From NCBI GenBank assembly GCA_902629395.1, contig CACOQT010000011.1, forward strand, positions 1-34,069: DNA of 34,069 nucleotides, given 5' to 3'. This document shows positions 8,752-17,448 of the stretch, piece by piece. The stretch comes from an uncultured Prochlorococcus sp. Its GTDB lineage: Bacteria > Cyanobacteriota > Cyanobacteriia > PCC-6307 > Cyanobiaceae. Made by a program: the position numbers and the translations under genes. How positions within the stretch are numbered: the stretch's first letter is position 1; every line of letters starts with the position of its first letter. A model generated the notes under the pieces. It saw only the letters and a program-made list of their open reading frames with translations. It did not search any database and was not told where the DNA came from.

Positions 8752-9408
8752 ATGGAAATATCTGAATTTATATCTTCTTTACCAGTATTGATTGGAAAGG
8801 CAGTAGAGACAAATCAGTGGATTGGTTATGGAGCAATTTTGTTGGCAATGTTTCTGGAAAATCTTATTCCTCCAATTCCTTCAGAGGTGATTATGCCTCT
8901 TGGTGGTTTTTATGTTTCTCAAGGTCAACTAAACCTTTTACCAGTTGTTTTAGCAGGGTTAATAGGAACTGTTATGGGATCCCTACCTTGGTATGGAATT
9001 GGTAGATTAGTTAATGAAGAAAGACTTGAGCACTGGCTTGAAAAGAATGGACGATGGATTGGGATTAATTCTCGAGAACTCGCTCGAAGTCGTAAATGGT
9101 TTAACAGGTATGGAATAAGCCTAGTATTTTGGGGGAGATTAGTTCCTGGAATTCGTACTTTGATTTCGGTACCGGCAGGGGTTGAGTTGATGCCTATGAC
9201 ACCTTTTTTGATTTGGACTACTGCTGGGAGTCTAATTTGGACCCTTTTTTTAACAATTACAGGTTTTTACTTGGGCGATAATTATGGATTTATTCAAACA
9301 TTGATTAGTCCTTACTCAAGTACCTTTAAGACAATCATTCTCATAACGATCTCTGTTGCTTCGATAATATTGATATACAGAACTATACGAAAACTAATTA
9401 ATAATTAA
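8752..9408 (+). CDS. DedA-family membrane protein
   Basis: A ~218-residue polytopic inner-membrane protein. The family signature ENLIPPIPSEVIMPLGGF lies near residues 41-58, followed by GTVMGSLPWYGIGRLV. A second conserved block, FWGRLVPGIRTLISVPAGVE, is shared with DedA/SNARE-associated (VTT/DUP) proteins. Some members act as flippases for undecaprenyl phosphate or phosphatidylethanolamine, and others influence membrane potential; a specific substrate is not visible here. An upstream TTG at 8749 immediately precedes the ATG, and I use the ATG at 8752. It follows ahcY by 23 bases in the same direction, so the two may share a transcript. Confidence 0.9.
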   Translation: MEISEFISSLPVLIGKAVETNQWIGYGAILLAMFLENLIPPIPSEVIMPLGGFYVSQGQLNLLPVVLAGLIGTVMGSLPWYGIGRLVNEERLEHWLEKNGRWIGINSRELARSRKWFNRYGISLVFWGRLVPGIRTLISVPAGVELMPMTPFLIWTTAGSLIWTLFLTITGFYLGDNYGFIQTLISPYSSTFKTIILITISVASIILIYRTIRKLINN

Positions 9409-9419
9409 AAAAAATTTTT

Positions 9420-9809
9420 TTAAAATGGTATTTCGTCATGACTTTGTGTTTGATTGAATGTATTGTTGTTCTGGAAATTGTTGTTTTCTGAATCTCTTTT
9501 AGATCCTAATAATTCCAGACGATCAACTCTAACAACTGGTTTGTTTCTGTTTTCTCCAGTATTGCGATCCTTCCAACTATCTAATTTGAAGCTACCAGTT
9601 ATACCTATTAAAGAGCCTTTTTTTACGTAATCAGCTGCGACTTGAGCTTGTTTGCCCCAAATTTCTAGATTGAACCAATCTGGTTCATCGTTTTTATTTC
9701 GTCGATTTACAGCCATAGTTAGATTTGCTACCACTGTTCCGGATTCAAAGTATTTAACCTCAGGATCTCTTCCTGCTCTGCCAACAAGTGTGACTGAATT
9801 TATTGCCAT
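9420..9809 (-). CDS. ssb: Single-stranded DNA-binding protein
   Basis: SSB coats single-stranded DNA in replication, recombination and repair and recruits partners through its C-terminal tip. The OB-fold is seen in SVTLVGRAGRDPEVKYFESG, NLTMAVNRR, DWFNLEIWGKQAQVAADYVK and GSLIGITGSFKLDSW. A low-complexity Asn/Gln-rich linker follows, then the terminal HDEIPF, a variant of the acidic DDDIPF tip. It has about 129 residues. A perfect AGGAGG at 9820-9815 sits five bases before the ATG at 9809, which fixes this start over the preceding ATG and GTG codons. Such a strong ribosome binding site is uncommon in this window. The gene is divergent from mreB. Confidence 0.95.
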   Translation of the reverse strand: MAINSVTLVGRAGRDPEVKYFESGTVVANLTMAVNRRNKNDEPDWFNLEIWGKQAQVAADYVKKGSLIGITGSFKLDSWKDRNTGENRNKPVVRVDRLELLGSKRDSENNNFQNNNTFNQTQSHDEIPF

Positions 9810-9894
9810 CATCACCTCCTCTGTTTTCTGGTTGCTGAATAATATATTTATCTTAGTTCAACTATCTTTATGATGGCTCAAATGATTGAAATCC

Positions 9895-10947
9895 GTGTTT
9901 TTTAACCGTTTCAAATTCTCCCGCGATATTGGGATTGATTTAGGTACTGCAAATACCTTGATTTATGTTTCTGGTAAGGGAATTGTATTACAAGAGCCTT
10001 CAGTTGTAGCGATGGATTTAGAGGAAGGGGTTCCTCTAGCGGTTGGTGATGAAGCGAAGCTTATGTTAGGGCGAACACCAGGAAATATTCGTGCTGTTAG
10101 GCCACTCAGGGATGGTGTGATAGCTGACTTTGATGCGGCTGAGCAAATGCTTAAGACATTCATACAAAAATGTAATGAAGGCCGTGGAATTGTTGCTCCA
10201 AGATTAGTGGTTGGTATTCCGAGTGGTGTGACTGGTGTGGAGAGAAGAGCAGTTCGTGAGGCTGGTTTAGCTGGAGCAAGAGAGGTTCATTTGATAGATG
10301 AACCTGTAGCTGCAGCAATTGGTGCTTATTTGCCAGTGACAGAGCCAATAGGAACGATGATTGTTGATATTGGCGGTGGTACTACCGAAGTAGCTGTTTT
10401 AAGCCTTGGTGGAACAGTTTTAAGTGAATCTGTAAGAGTGGCAGGGGATGAGATTAATGATTCCATAGCTACCTATTTGAAAAAAGTACACAACCTAGTT
10501 GTTGGAGAAAGAACAGCTGAAGAGATAAAAATTAAAATTGGATCAGCTTTCCCATCTGATGAATTTGATATTCAATCAATAGATGTAAGGGGATTGCATT
10601 TACTTTCGGGTCTACCTCGTTCAATCAATTTGAAAGCGGGTGATTTACGTGAGGCAATGTCAGAGCCTCTCAATAAGATTGTTGATGCGGTTAAGAGAAC
10701 TCTAGAAAGAACTCCACCTGAGCTTGCTGCAGACATAGTTGATAGAGGAATTATGCTCGCTGGAGGGGGTGCTTTAGTAAGAGGAATCAGTGATCTTTTG
10801 AGTCATGAAACAGGAATTTTTACACATGTAGCTGAGGATCCATTGTTGTGTGTTGTCAATGGTTGTGGTTTAGTTTTGGATGATTTCAAATCAATGCGTA
10901 GAGTGCTAGATACCCCTGACTTCGCTAGAAATGTAATCAGAGATTGA
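9895..10947 (+). CDS. mreB: Rod-shape determining protein MreB (bacterial actin)
   Basis: MreB forms membrane-associated filaments that position cell-wall synthesis. The phosphate 1 loop GIDLGTANTLIYV and the phosphate 2 loop VDIGGGTTEVAVLSLGG are present. So are VGIPSGVTGVERRAVREA, IDEPVAAAIGAYLPV and the adenosine loop MLAGGGALVRGI. From the GTG at 9895 it is 350 residues, starting FFNRFKFSRDIGID; a TTG at 9886 would add three residues. The N-terminal FFNRF is hydrophobic and suited to membrane contact. It is followed after two bases by mreC and then mreD, giving a compact mreBCD operon. Confidence 0.97.
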   Translation: MFFNRFKFSRDIGIDLGTANTLIYVSGKGIVLQEPSVVAMDLEEGVPLAVGDEAKLMLGRTPGNIRAVRPLRDGVIADFDAAEQMLKTFIQKCNEGRGIVAPRLVVGIPSGVTGVERRAVREAGLAGAREVHLIDEPVAAAIGAYLPVTEPIGTMIVDIGGGTTEVAVLSLGGTVLSESVRVAGDEINDSIATYLKKVHNLVVGERTAEEIKIKIGSAFPSDEFDIQSIDVRGLHLLSGLPRSINLKAGDLREAMSEPLNKIVDAVKRTLERTPPELAADIVDRGIMLAGGGALVRGISDLLSHETGIFTHVAEDPLLCVVNGCGLVLDDFKSMRRVLDTPDFARNVIRD

Positions 10948-10949
10948 AG

Positions 10950-11705
10950 ATGATTAAAGCCCGAGGGAAAATTGGGTTTCATTCTTTTTTGAGAAGTAGG
11001 TTTTGGGCAATATTTTTTTTGGTATCCTTATTGATAGGGATTCGTTGGACAAAAGGAGCTGGTTATTTAGATTTTTACTCTATTTTACTAAAGCCCATAC
11101 TTCCTGGAACCGCACAAAAAGAATGGATAATGGAAGGTTTAAATACTGAAAGAAATATTTTAATAAAATTGCTTGAGGAAGATAATAATCGTTTGAGGAG
11201 AGCTCTTTCTTTGAAGGAGTTCAATAGCGAGCAAAGAATTTCAGCAGCTGTGATATCTCGGTCTTCAAGAAATTGGTGGAAACAGCTAGAAATTAATAAG
11301 GGCTCAAAAAATGGTATTTTGAAAGGCCAAACAGTAATTGGACCAGGGGGCTTAGTTGGATTAATTGATAGCGTAACTCCTTTAACTGCAAGAGTTAGAT
11401 TATTGACAGATCCTGGTCATAAGGTTGGGGCTTGGATTGATAGAGCAAAGTCCCATGGAATTTTGACTGGGATGGGTACAGATAGACCAAAATTAATTTT
11501 TTTAAATAAAAATAGTTTGGCTGAAATTGGAGATATTGTTACTACATCTCCTGCCAGTAGTTTATTACCCCCAAATTTAACAATTGGAATTGTTAAATTC
11601 GTTAACGAAAAAGCTTTACCTTCTCCATATGCAATAGTTCAATTAACTGCATCACCTGGGGCAATAGATTGGATTCAAGTCTTGAAGAATGATGATCAAA
11701 AATAA
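10950..11705 (+). CDS. mreC: Cell-shape determining protein MreC
   Basis: MreC is a single-pass membrane protein whose periplasmic domain links MreB and MreD to penicillin-binding proteins. It has 251 residues from the ATG at 10950, two bases after the mreB stop; a TTG at 10944 would overlap mreB. A hydrophobic anchor (FWAIFFLVSLLIGIRW) is followed by a probable coiled coil (LNTERNILIKLLEEDNNRLRR). The beta-rich domain then contains AAVISRSSRNWWKQLEINKG, GQTVIGPGGLVGLI and VRLLTDPGHKVGAWI, all family-typical. The 3' end overlaps mreD by 17 bases, which suggests translational coupling. Confidence 0.93.
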   Translation: MIKARGKIGFHSFLRSRFWAIFFLVSLLIGIRWTKGAGYLDFYSILLKPILPGTAQKEWIMEGLNTERNILIKLLEEDNNRLRRALSLKEFNSEQRISAAVISRSSRNWWKQLEINKGSKNGILKGQTVIGPGGLVGLIDSVTPLTARVRLLTDPGHKVGAWIDRAKSHGILTGMGTDRPKLIFLNKNSLAEIGDIVTTSPASSLLPPNLTIGIVKFVNEKALPSPYAIVQLTASPGAIDWIQVLKNDDQK

Positions 11706-12207
11706 TAATAATATACTTAATTTTCTTGTAATTTTATCTTTACCAATTTTGATAATTATATCTCCTAATTGGCTAAAATTAAATGGAGTAACTCCTTGTT
11801 GGCCTGTTATATTCTTGTTGCCATTCTCAATTATTAATAAACCATGGAATTCTCTAATAACTGCTTTTCTCTTGGGAATTTTTGTAGATTCTTTTACATT
11901 TAGCGATGTTTCTTATATTCCTTCTTTGCTTATTTTATCTATATTATTTAGTACCTACGGATTGTTCAATAAGAAAGTCGAATTATTTTTTAATATCGGT
12001 CTGATGGCTGTATTTGGGACTGCATTTGTGGGCTTTTCTATTTGGATACAGAAAATTATTTTATATAGCGTTTTAAGAAATAATTGGTTTCATTCTTGGT
12101 CGATTTATATTTTAACTTCCGAGGTAATAATTACTGGACTAGTTGCTCCTTTTGTTTCATCATGGCTTCTAATTGCCTATAGAAAAAACTACAACAAAAA
12201 TTTTTAA
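11689..12207 (+). CDS. mreD: Rod-shape determining membrane protein MreD
   Basis: A 172-residue, highly hydrophobic protein with about five membrane segments (for example FLVILSLPILIIISPNWL and ITAFLLGIFVDSFTF). GIFVDSF resembles the conserved LGLLxD motif of MreD. Identity rests on hydrophobic profile, size and position as third gene of mreBCD, since the family is weakly conserved in sequence. Two adjacent ATGs (11689, 11692) are possible starts. The start region overlaps mreC by 17 bases, and an AAT-rich codon run follows it. Confidence 0.85.
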   Translation: MMIKNNNNILNFLVILSLPILIIISPNWLKLNGVTPCWPVIFLLPFSIINKPWNSLITAFLLGIFVDSFTFSDVSYIPSLLILSILFSTYGLFNKKVELFFNIGLMAVFGTAFVGFSIWIQKIILYSVLRNNWFHSWSIYILTSEVIITGLVAPFVSSWLLIAYRKNYNKNF

Positions 12208-12371
12208 CGTCAAAAAATTTAGGATAAATGCTTAATTGCCAGTGTGGCCTTCGTCTCTTATTTAGTCAAAGGGCTTTGAATACCTGACTTGAAGATGATA
12301 TCGTCATATAACAAGAAGCCATTTTGACATAAAATTTCGATGGTCCTGTCCCTAAGGCAACAGGTAATCTC

Positions 12372-13112
12372 ATGACCTGCATTTTGGTTGTAGATGATGA
12401 ACCAGCTGTATTGAAAGTCTTGGTCACAAGGCTTAATCTCGCTGGCTATCAAGTTTTATCTGCACAGGACGGAGAACAAGCTCTTGAGGTTTTTCACAAA
12501 GAGTCACCAGACTTAGTTGTCCTCGATGTCATGCTCCCCAAGATGGATGGCTTCGCAGTTTGTCGAAGAATAAGAGCAGAGTCTTGTGTCCCAATAATAT
12601 TTTTAACTGCTCTTGAGGCAATTTCAGAGAGAGTTGCTGGTTTGGATTTAGGTGCTGATGATTACCTTGCTAAACCATTTAGTCCAAAGGAGTTAGAAGC
12701 TAGAATCGCTACAATTTTGAGAAGAGTTGGTCCTGCTCCAACCGTTGATGAGCCTAGAGAAGTGCCATCAGGGCAAGGCGTGATGAAACTAGGTGATCTT
12801 GTCGTTGACACCAATAGAAGGCAAGTTAGTAGAGGAGGTGAAAGAATAGGCCTCACATATACAGAATTCAGCCTATTGGAATTATTATTTCGTGATCCAG
12901 GACGTGTTGTACCTCGAGCTGAAATTTTAGAGCAACTATGGGGTTACCCTCCCAGAAGAGCAGCAGATTTAAGAGTTGTGGACGTTTACGTAGCTCGTTT
13001 AAGAGGAAAGCTTGAACCAGATCCAAGAAATCCTGAGCTTATTTTAACAGTCAGAGGTATTGGCTACGCATCTCAAAGAATGGGAGAATTTCCCACTGCT
13101 ATTGCCAGTTAA
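12372..13112 (+). CDS. OmpR-family response regulator, RpaB/Ycf27-like
   Basis: A 246-residue two-component transcription factor. The receiver domain (1-~120) has the acidic pair Asp8-Asp9, the phosphoacceptor Asp52 (VVLDVMLPKMDGF), Thr79 and Lys101 (YLAKPFSPKELEARI). The C-terminal winged-helix domain includes LTYTEFSLLELLFRDPGRVV, the recognition segment RRAADLRVVDVYVARLRGKL, and the end LILTVRGIGYASQR. The block GLDLGADDYxxKPFSPKELEARI and the ending resemble RpaB/Ycf27. However, the N-terminal alpha1 region (AVLKVLVTRLNLAGY) differs from the very conserved true RpaB, so it is probably a paralogue. No histidine kinase is nearby. The 164-base space upstream has no gene. Confidence 0.9.
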   Translation: MTCILVVDDEPAVLKVLVTRLNLAGYQVLSAQDGEQALEVFHKESPDLVVLDVMLPKMDGFAVCRRIRAESCVPIIFLTALEAISERVAGLDLGADDYLAKPFSPKELEARIATILRRVGPAPTVDEPREVPSGQGVMKLGDLVVDTNRRQVSRGGERIGLTYTEFSLLELLFRDPGRVVPRAEILEQLWGYPPRRAADLRVVDVYVARLRGKLEPDPRNPELILTVRGIGYASQRMGEFPTAIAS

Positions 13113-13180
13113 AGATTCGTAGCTCAAAATTGATAGGCTTTTACTCTGATCTCGTTTTTTTGCCGTATGTATGAATTATC

Positions 13181-14701
13181 TTGTCTGACATAAGAGATAC
13201 CCGCCTCGAGAAGGCCAAAGCACTTAAAAGCCTTGGGCAAGGTCCGTATGGTTTGAATTTTCGACCTACTGACTCTGCAGATGTTTTGCAAAAAAAATAT
13301 TCAGATTTGCCAAAAGGTGAAGAAAAAAATGATGAAGTGTCCATCGCTGGGCGAATAACCTCTAGAAGGGTTATGGGCAAACTTGCTTTTTTTACTATCG
13401 CCGACGAAACAGGAACACTTCAACTCTTTTTGGAAAAGTCGACCTTAAACCAAAATGAAAATAGCGGAAATCTAAAGAATAATTTTGAGAACCTCACTTC
13501 TCTTGTTGACTCTGGAGATTGGATAGGAGTACGTGGAATTATAAAAAGAACTGATAGAGGTGAACTCTCTATTAAAGTTTTTGAATGGTCAATGCTGTCC
13601 AAATCTTTAAAACCTTTGCCAGATAAATGGCATGGACTTGCCGATGTTGAAAAGCGCTATAGACAAAGATACTTAGATTTAATTGTCAATCCACAGTCAA
13701 GAAAAACTTTTCGAACCAGGGCTTTATTAGTTAGTTCAATCCGACGATGGTTAGATGAAAAAGACTTTCTTGAAATTGAGACGCCAGTTTTACAATCTGA
13801 GGCTGGTGGGGCGGATGCAAGGCCTTTCATAACTCATCACAACACACTTGATTTGCCTCTGTATTTGAGAATTGCCACAGAATTGCATTTAAAAAGACTT
13901 GTGGTAGGAGGATTTCAAAGGGTTTACGAACTTGGAAGAATTTTTAGAAATGAAGGAATTAGCACAAGGCATAATCCAGAATTTACTTCTGTTGAAATAT
14001 ATGAAGCTTTTGCAGACTATTTTGACATGATGGACTTAACTGAAAAGTTACTTTCTTCAGTTTGCGAAAAGATTTGTGGATCGACCAAAATTAATTATCA
14101 AGATCAAGAAATAGACTTAAAACCACCTTGGAGAAGGGCCACGATGCATCAATTGGTAAAGGAGTTCGCTGGGATTGAATTTGAATTATTTGAAGATAAT
14201 CTTGAAGAGGCTAGAGCTGAAATGCTTCGTAAAGGCCTTCAAGTTCCCGAAAAGGCTAATTCAGTTGGAAGACTATTGAATGAGGCTTTTGAACAAGTAG
14301 TAGAGCCAAAACTAGTGCAACCTACATTTGTTATGGACTACCCAATTGAGATTTCACCATTGGCTAGAAAACATAGATTTAAGAAAGGCTTAGTTGAGAG
14401 GTTTGAACTGTTTATTGTTGGTAGAGAAACTGCTAATGCTTTCAGTGAATTAATTGATCCTATTGACCAAAAAGAACGTTTACTTTTACAGCAGGCAAAA
14501 AAAGAAGCAGGTGATCTTGAAGCTCAAAGTTTGGATGAAGATTTTATCAATGCTCTTGAAGTCGGAATGCCTCCAACAGGAGGTCTAGGAATAGGAATTG
14601 ATAGGTTTGTAATGCTATTAACTGACAGTCCTTCCATAAGAGATGTCATTGCTTTTCCACTTTTGCGACCAGAATCAAATTTAAAACAAACTGGAAAGTG
14701 A
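13181..14701 (+). CDS. lysS: Lysyl-tRNA synthetase (class II)
   Basis: LysRS charges tRNA-Lys. It is 506 residues, normal for bacterial class II LysRS. The N-terminal OB-fold anticodon-binding domain has [20 protein letters not shown]. Class II motif 1 is in the segment around [10 protein letters not shown], motif 2 is [18 protein letters not shown], and motif 3 is [20 protein letters not shown]. The frame starts at a TTG (13181); the nearby ATG at 13171 is out of frame and quickly stops. The N-terminal [18 protein letters not shown] matches the family, which supports this start. No clear Shine-Dalgarno sequence is seen. Confidence 0.96.
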   Translation: MSDIRDTRLEKAKALKSLGQGPYGLNFRPTDSADVLQKKYSDLPKGEEKNDEVSIAGRITSRRVMGKLAFFTIADETGTLQLFLEKSTLNQNENSGNLKNNFENLTSLVDSGDWIGVRGIIKRTDRGELSIKVFEWSMLSKSLKPLPDKWHGLADVEKRYRQRYLDLIVNPQSRKTFRTRALLVSSIRRWLDEKDFLEIETPVLQSEAGGADARPFITHHNTLDLPLYLRIATELHLKRLVVGGFQRVYELGRIFRNEGISTRHNPEFTSVEIYEAFADYFDMMDLTEKLLSSVCEKICGSTKINYQDQEIDLKPPWRRATMHQLVKEFAGIEFELFEDNLEEARAEMLRKGLQVPEKANSVGRLLNEAFEQVVEPKLVQPTFVMDYPIEISPLARKHRFKKGLVERFELFIVGRETANAFSELIDPIDQKERLLLQQAKKEAGDLEAQSLDEDFINALEVGMPPTGGLGIGIDRFVMLLTDSPSIRDVIAFPLLRPESNLKQTGK

Positions 14702-14742
14702 CCCATCACAGTGGATAATAGGCGAGTAAGTATTTTGTTCAG

Positions 14743-14997
14743 ATGAGTGGCGAGAGAGTTGGTTTCCGTTTTAAGCACGCGGATGCTGTCGTGAAAAGGA
14801 ATCCTCAAGGGCGTTCAAGACGCGGTTGGGTTATGGAACCTGTTGAGCAAACGACAAGTAGGGGTACAAAAATGCCTGCTTATCGCATTAGATGGAGAGA
14901 TAGTGAGCGTCCAGAAATAGTTTTACAACATATGCTTATTGCTGACCCAGATCCAACCCCTCCACCAGAAAATGTTAGTTTAGATTCAGCTTCATGA
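14743..14997 (+). CDS. Small conserved cyanobacterial protein of unknown function
   Basis: An 84-residue, basic, soluble protein with no signal or membrane segment. The first half is rich in Arg/Lys (GFRFKHADAVVKRNPQGRSR). The middle, KMPAYRIRWRDSERPEIVLQHML, looks like short beta strands of a small SH3-like barrel. The C-terminus is acidic and Pro-rich. The fold is my guess from the pattern and the function is unknown. It lies 41 bases after lysS in the same direction, so it could be read from the lysS transcript. Good codon use and a clean ATG favour a real gene. Confidence 0.75.
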   Translation: MSGERVGFRFKHADAVVKRNPQGRSRRGWVMEPVEQTTSRGTKMPAYRIRWRDSERPEIVLQHMLIADPDPTPPPENVSLDSAS

Positions 14998-15050
14998 TCG
15001 TAATTAAATTACATATGAATACTTAGGTACAAAGTATTAAATCATTTATT

Positions 15051-15548
15051 TTATAAACGTTTCAGAGCACTATCTATATCTCTTTTTGAGTCATTAATTT
15101 TCTCTCGATCTCTTTTGTCATGCAGCTTTCTACCTTTCCCAACACCGATTTTTAGCTTTATCCATGAGCCTTTAAGATAAAGATTTAAAGGTATTAATGC
15201 TAAACCTTTTCTATCTAAATTAATTTTTAATTTTTCGATTTCTTTTTTATTTGCAAGGATTTTTTTAATTCTTAGTGGTTCATGATTAAAAAATTTACCT
15301 GCATGATTATGAGGTGATATATGAACATTATGCAGTTGAATTTCTCCTTTTTTTATTAAACAGAATCCATCTTTTAAGTTTACCTTTCCAGCTCTGATCG
15401 ATTTCACTTCTGTTCCAAGTAACTCTAAGCCAGTTTCAAGTGTTTCTAGAATTTCATATTCGTATCTTGCTTGTCGATTTTCAGCTAAGTGACGATTTCC
15501 ATCACCTGATGAATTCTTTTTTGATTTTTTCTTTCCTTTTTTGCCCAT
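15051..15548 (-). CDS. smpB: SsrA-binding protein SmpB
   Basis: SmpB binds tmRNA (SsrA) and brings it to stalled ribosomes for trans-translation. Signatures are [49 protein letters not shown] and the tail [13 protein letters not shown], which enters the mRNA channel. The frame is open to an ATG at 15584 (177 residues), with further ATGs at 15566 and 15548. I choose 15548 because a GGAGG lies 11 bases upstream of it, whereas the longer starts have none at a useful distance. All choices share the same core. The N-terminal Lys-rich run [13 protein letters not shown] is outside the conserved domain. The gene is divergent from ruvB, and no ssrA gene is visible in the window. Confidence 0.93.
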   Translation of the reverse strand: MGKKGKKKSKKNSSGDGNRHLAENRQARYEYEILETLETGLELLGTEVKSIRAGKVNLKDGFCLIKKGEIQLHNVHISPHNHAGKFFNHEPLRIKKILANKKEIEKLKINLDRKGLALIPLNLYLKGSWIKLKIGVGKGRKLHDKRDREKINDSKRDIDSALKRL

Positions 15549-15596
15549 TTTTCTATTAACCTCCATTTTTTTTTGATATGCCATTACCCTTTGTTC

Positions 15597-16649
15597 ATGG
15601 CAATTGTGTCTTCAATCACTAATCATTCCCCATTTCCTAATGATAGAGGAGAGGAGAGATTGGTTGGCCCTAGCCTTTTAAAAGAAGAATTTAAATTATC
15701 TCAACAAGATTCACTTAGGCCAAAATCTTTTGATAATTTTTTAGGCCAATCTGAATTAAAAAAAGTTCTTGCAATTTCAGTTAAAGCATCATTGAAAAGA
15801 GGAGAGGCACTTGATCATTTAATGCTCTACGGTCCGCCTGGATTGGGAAAAACTACTATGGCTCTTATTATCGCAGAGGAATTGGGTGTAAAAGCTAGGG
15901 TTACGAGTGCACCTGCTCTTGAACGTCCCAGAGATATTGTTGGATTATTAATCAATATGCAACCGAGAGAATTGATTTTTGTTGATGAGATTCACAGACT
16001 AAATAGTATTTCACAGGAACTTTTGTATCCCGCCATGGAGGATAGACGGTTGGATTTAACCGTTGGTAAGGGGACTTCTTCGAGAATGCGATCAATTGAA
16101 ATTCCACCTTTCACTTTAGTCGGAGCTACAACAAAGCCCGCAGCACTGAGCTCCCCAATGCGAGATCGTTTTGGTATTACTCAGCGACTAGATTTTTATA
16201 ACGATGACGACCTAAAAAATATAATTAAAAGATCTGCAAAACTTCTTAATTTATCAATTTCAGAAGAGGCATCTGAACACTTGGCGAAAAGGAGTCGAGG
16301 TACTCCTAGAATTGCTAACAGGCTCATAAGAAGAGTTAGAGATTACGCGGAGGTGCATTCTTCCTCAAAAACTATCGATGCACATATAGTGAGTGATGCT
16401 CTGTACTTACATCGTGTAGATCAAAGAGGGTTAGATGCAACTGATAGGAGTTATTTAGGTTTGATAATTGATCAATATCAAGGCGGACCAGTAGGACTAG
16501 AAACTTTAGCTGCTGGTCTAGGAGAAGACTCAACCACTATTGAAACTGTGGTTGAGCCATATTTAATGCAAATTGGTTTTTTAAAAAGAACTTCCAGAGG
16601 GAGAGTCGTTACTCCAGCCGCTGAAAAACATTATTTGCTAGTTTCTTAA
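15597..16649 (+). CDS. ruvB: Holliday junction branch-migration helicase RuvB
   Basis: RuvB is the AAA+ motor that, with RuvA, moves Holliday junctions. It has 350 residues from the ATG at 15597 (a TTG at 15573 would add eight, overlapping smpB on the other strand). Walker A is [10 protein letters not shown] (residues ~78-87), Walker B is [10 protein letters not shown], and sensor 1 is [39 protein letters not shown] carries the sensor 2 arginine. The C-terminal winged helix includes [24 protein letters not shown]. All are family-typical. Confidence 0.97.
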   Translation: MAIVSSITNHSPFPNDRGEERLVGPSLLKEEFKLSQQDSLRPKSFDNFLGQSELKKVLAISVKASLKRGEALDHLMLYGPPGLGKTTMALIIAEELGVKARVTSAPALERPRDIVGLLINMQPRELIFVDEIHRLNSISQELLYPAMEDRRLDLTVGKGTSSRMRSIEIPPFTLVGATTKPAALSSPMRDRFGITQRLDFYNDDDLKNIIKRSAKLLNLSISEEASEHLAKRSRGTPRIANRLIRRVRDYAEVHSSSKTIDAHIVSDALYLHRVDQRGLDATDRSYLGLIIDQYQGGPVGLETLAAGLGEDSTTIETVVEPYLMQIGFLKRTSRGRVVTPAAEKHYLLVS

Positions 16650-16662
16650 ATTAAAAAGAAAA

Positions 16663-17448
16663 ATGATTTTTATAAAAGTGTTCAAAATTTTATTTTTGTT
16701 TTCTGTTGTTTTTACTTCTGTACCATTTGCAACCCAAGCAGAGGTTGCACCAAAAATTTTATTTGAAAAAGCTCTTGCAGAAAGTCAGGATGGGAATTTT
16801 ATCCAAGCAGAAAAAGATTGGAGCGTTTATTTAAAAGACAACCCAAATGATGCGGCTGCTTTGAGTAATAGGGGTAATATTCGTCTCGCTCTTGGTGATC
16901 CTAGAGGAGCCATAAAAGATCAAACGAAAGCAATTGAAATTTCTCCAGAAGATTTAGACCCGTACATTAATAGAGGAATTGCTAGAGAAGCTTTGCAGCT
17001 TTGGGAGGAAGCGAGCGATGATTATAATTATGTTCTAAAAAAAAATCCAAAGGATATTTCAGCTTTATATAACTTAGGTAACGTAATGGGTTCTATGGAT
17101 AATTGGATTGAAGCGAAAAGATTGTTTTCCCAAGCGGCTTCTTCAAATAATGCCATTGCTATGGCTAGATCGAGTGAGGCACTTGCTATTTATCAATTAG
17201 GTGATCTTGACCTTGCTGAAAAAAAAATTAGAGTGCTAATTCTTAAATATCCTCTATTTGCAGATGCTAGAGCTGCATTGAGTGCACTTTTATGGCACAA
17301 AGGTTTCATTGGTGAAGCAGAAAGTAATTGGGCAGCGGCGGCTGGTCTGGATATTCGATACCGTGAAAAAGATTGGTTGTTGAATATACGTCGATGGCCT
17401 CCGAATCCAACAAATGATCTAGTTTCATTTCTCTCTTTGGAAGGCTGA
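16663..17448 (+). CDS. Secreted or membrane-anchored TPR protein
   Basis: A 261-residue protein with an N-terminal signal peptide (hydrophobic core VFKILFLFSVVFTSVPFATQ, probable cleavage after TQA near residue 26). It is followed by tetratricopeptide repeats such as LSNRGNIRLALGDPRGAIKD, YINRGIAREALQLWEEASDD and ALYNLGNVMGSMDNWIEAK. The C-terminal segment ends with LNIRRWPPNPTNDLVSFLSL. Similar proteins are conserved across cyanobacteria; TPRs mediate protein contacts, and the location is probably thylakoid lumen or periplasm. Its stop codon overlaps the ATG of the M20 hydrolase by one base (TGATG), so the two are translationally coupled. ruvB ends 13 bases upstream. Confidence 0.85.
   Translation: MIFIKVFKILFLFSVVFTSVPFATQAEVAPKILFEKALAESQDGNFIQAEKDWSVYLKDNPNDAAALSNRGNIRLALGDPRGAIKDQTKAIEISPEDLDPYINRGIAREALQLWEEASDDYNYVLKKNPKDISALYNLGNVMGSMDNWIEAKRLFSQAASSNNAIAMARSSEALAIYQLGDLDLAEKKIRVLILKYPLFADARAALSALLWHKGFIGEAESNWAAAAGLDIRYREKDWLLNIRRWPPNPTNDLVSFLSLEG

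Noticed and set aside
12258-12452. 64-codon minus-strand frame upstream of the response regulator
   Set aside because: It overlaps the regulator's 5' coding region and shows no recognisable features.
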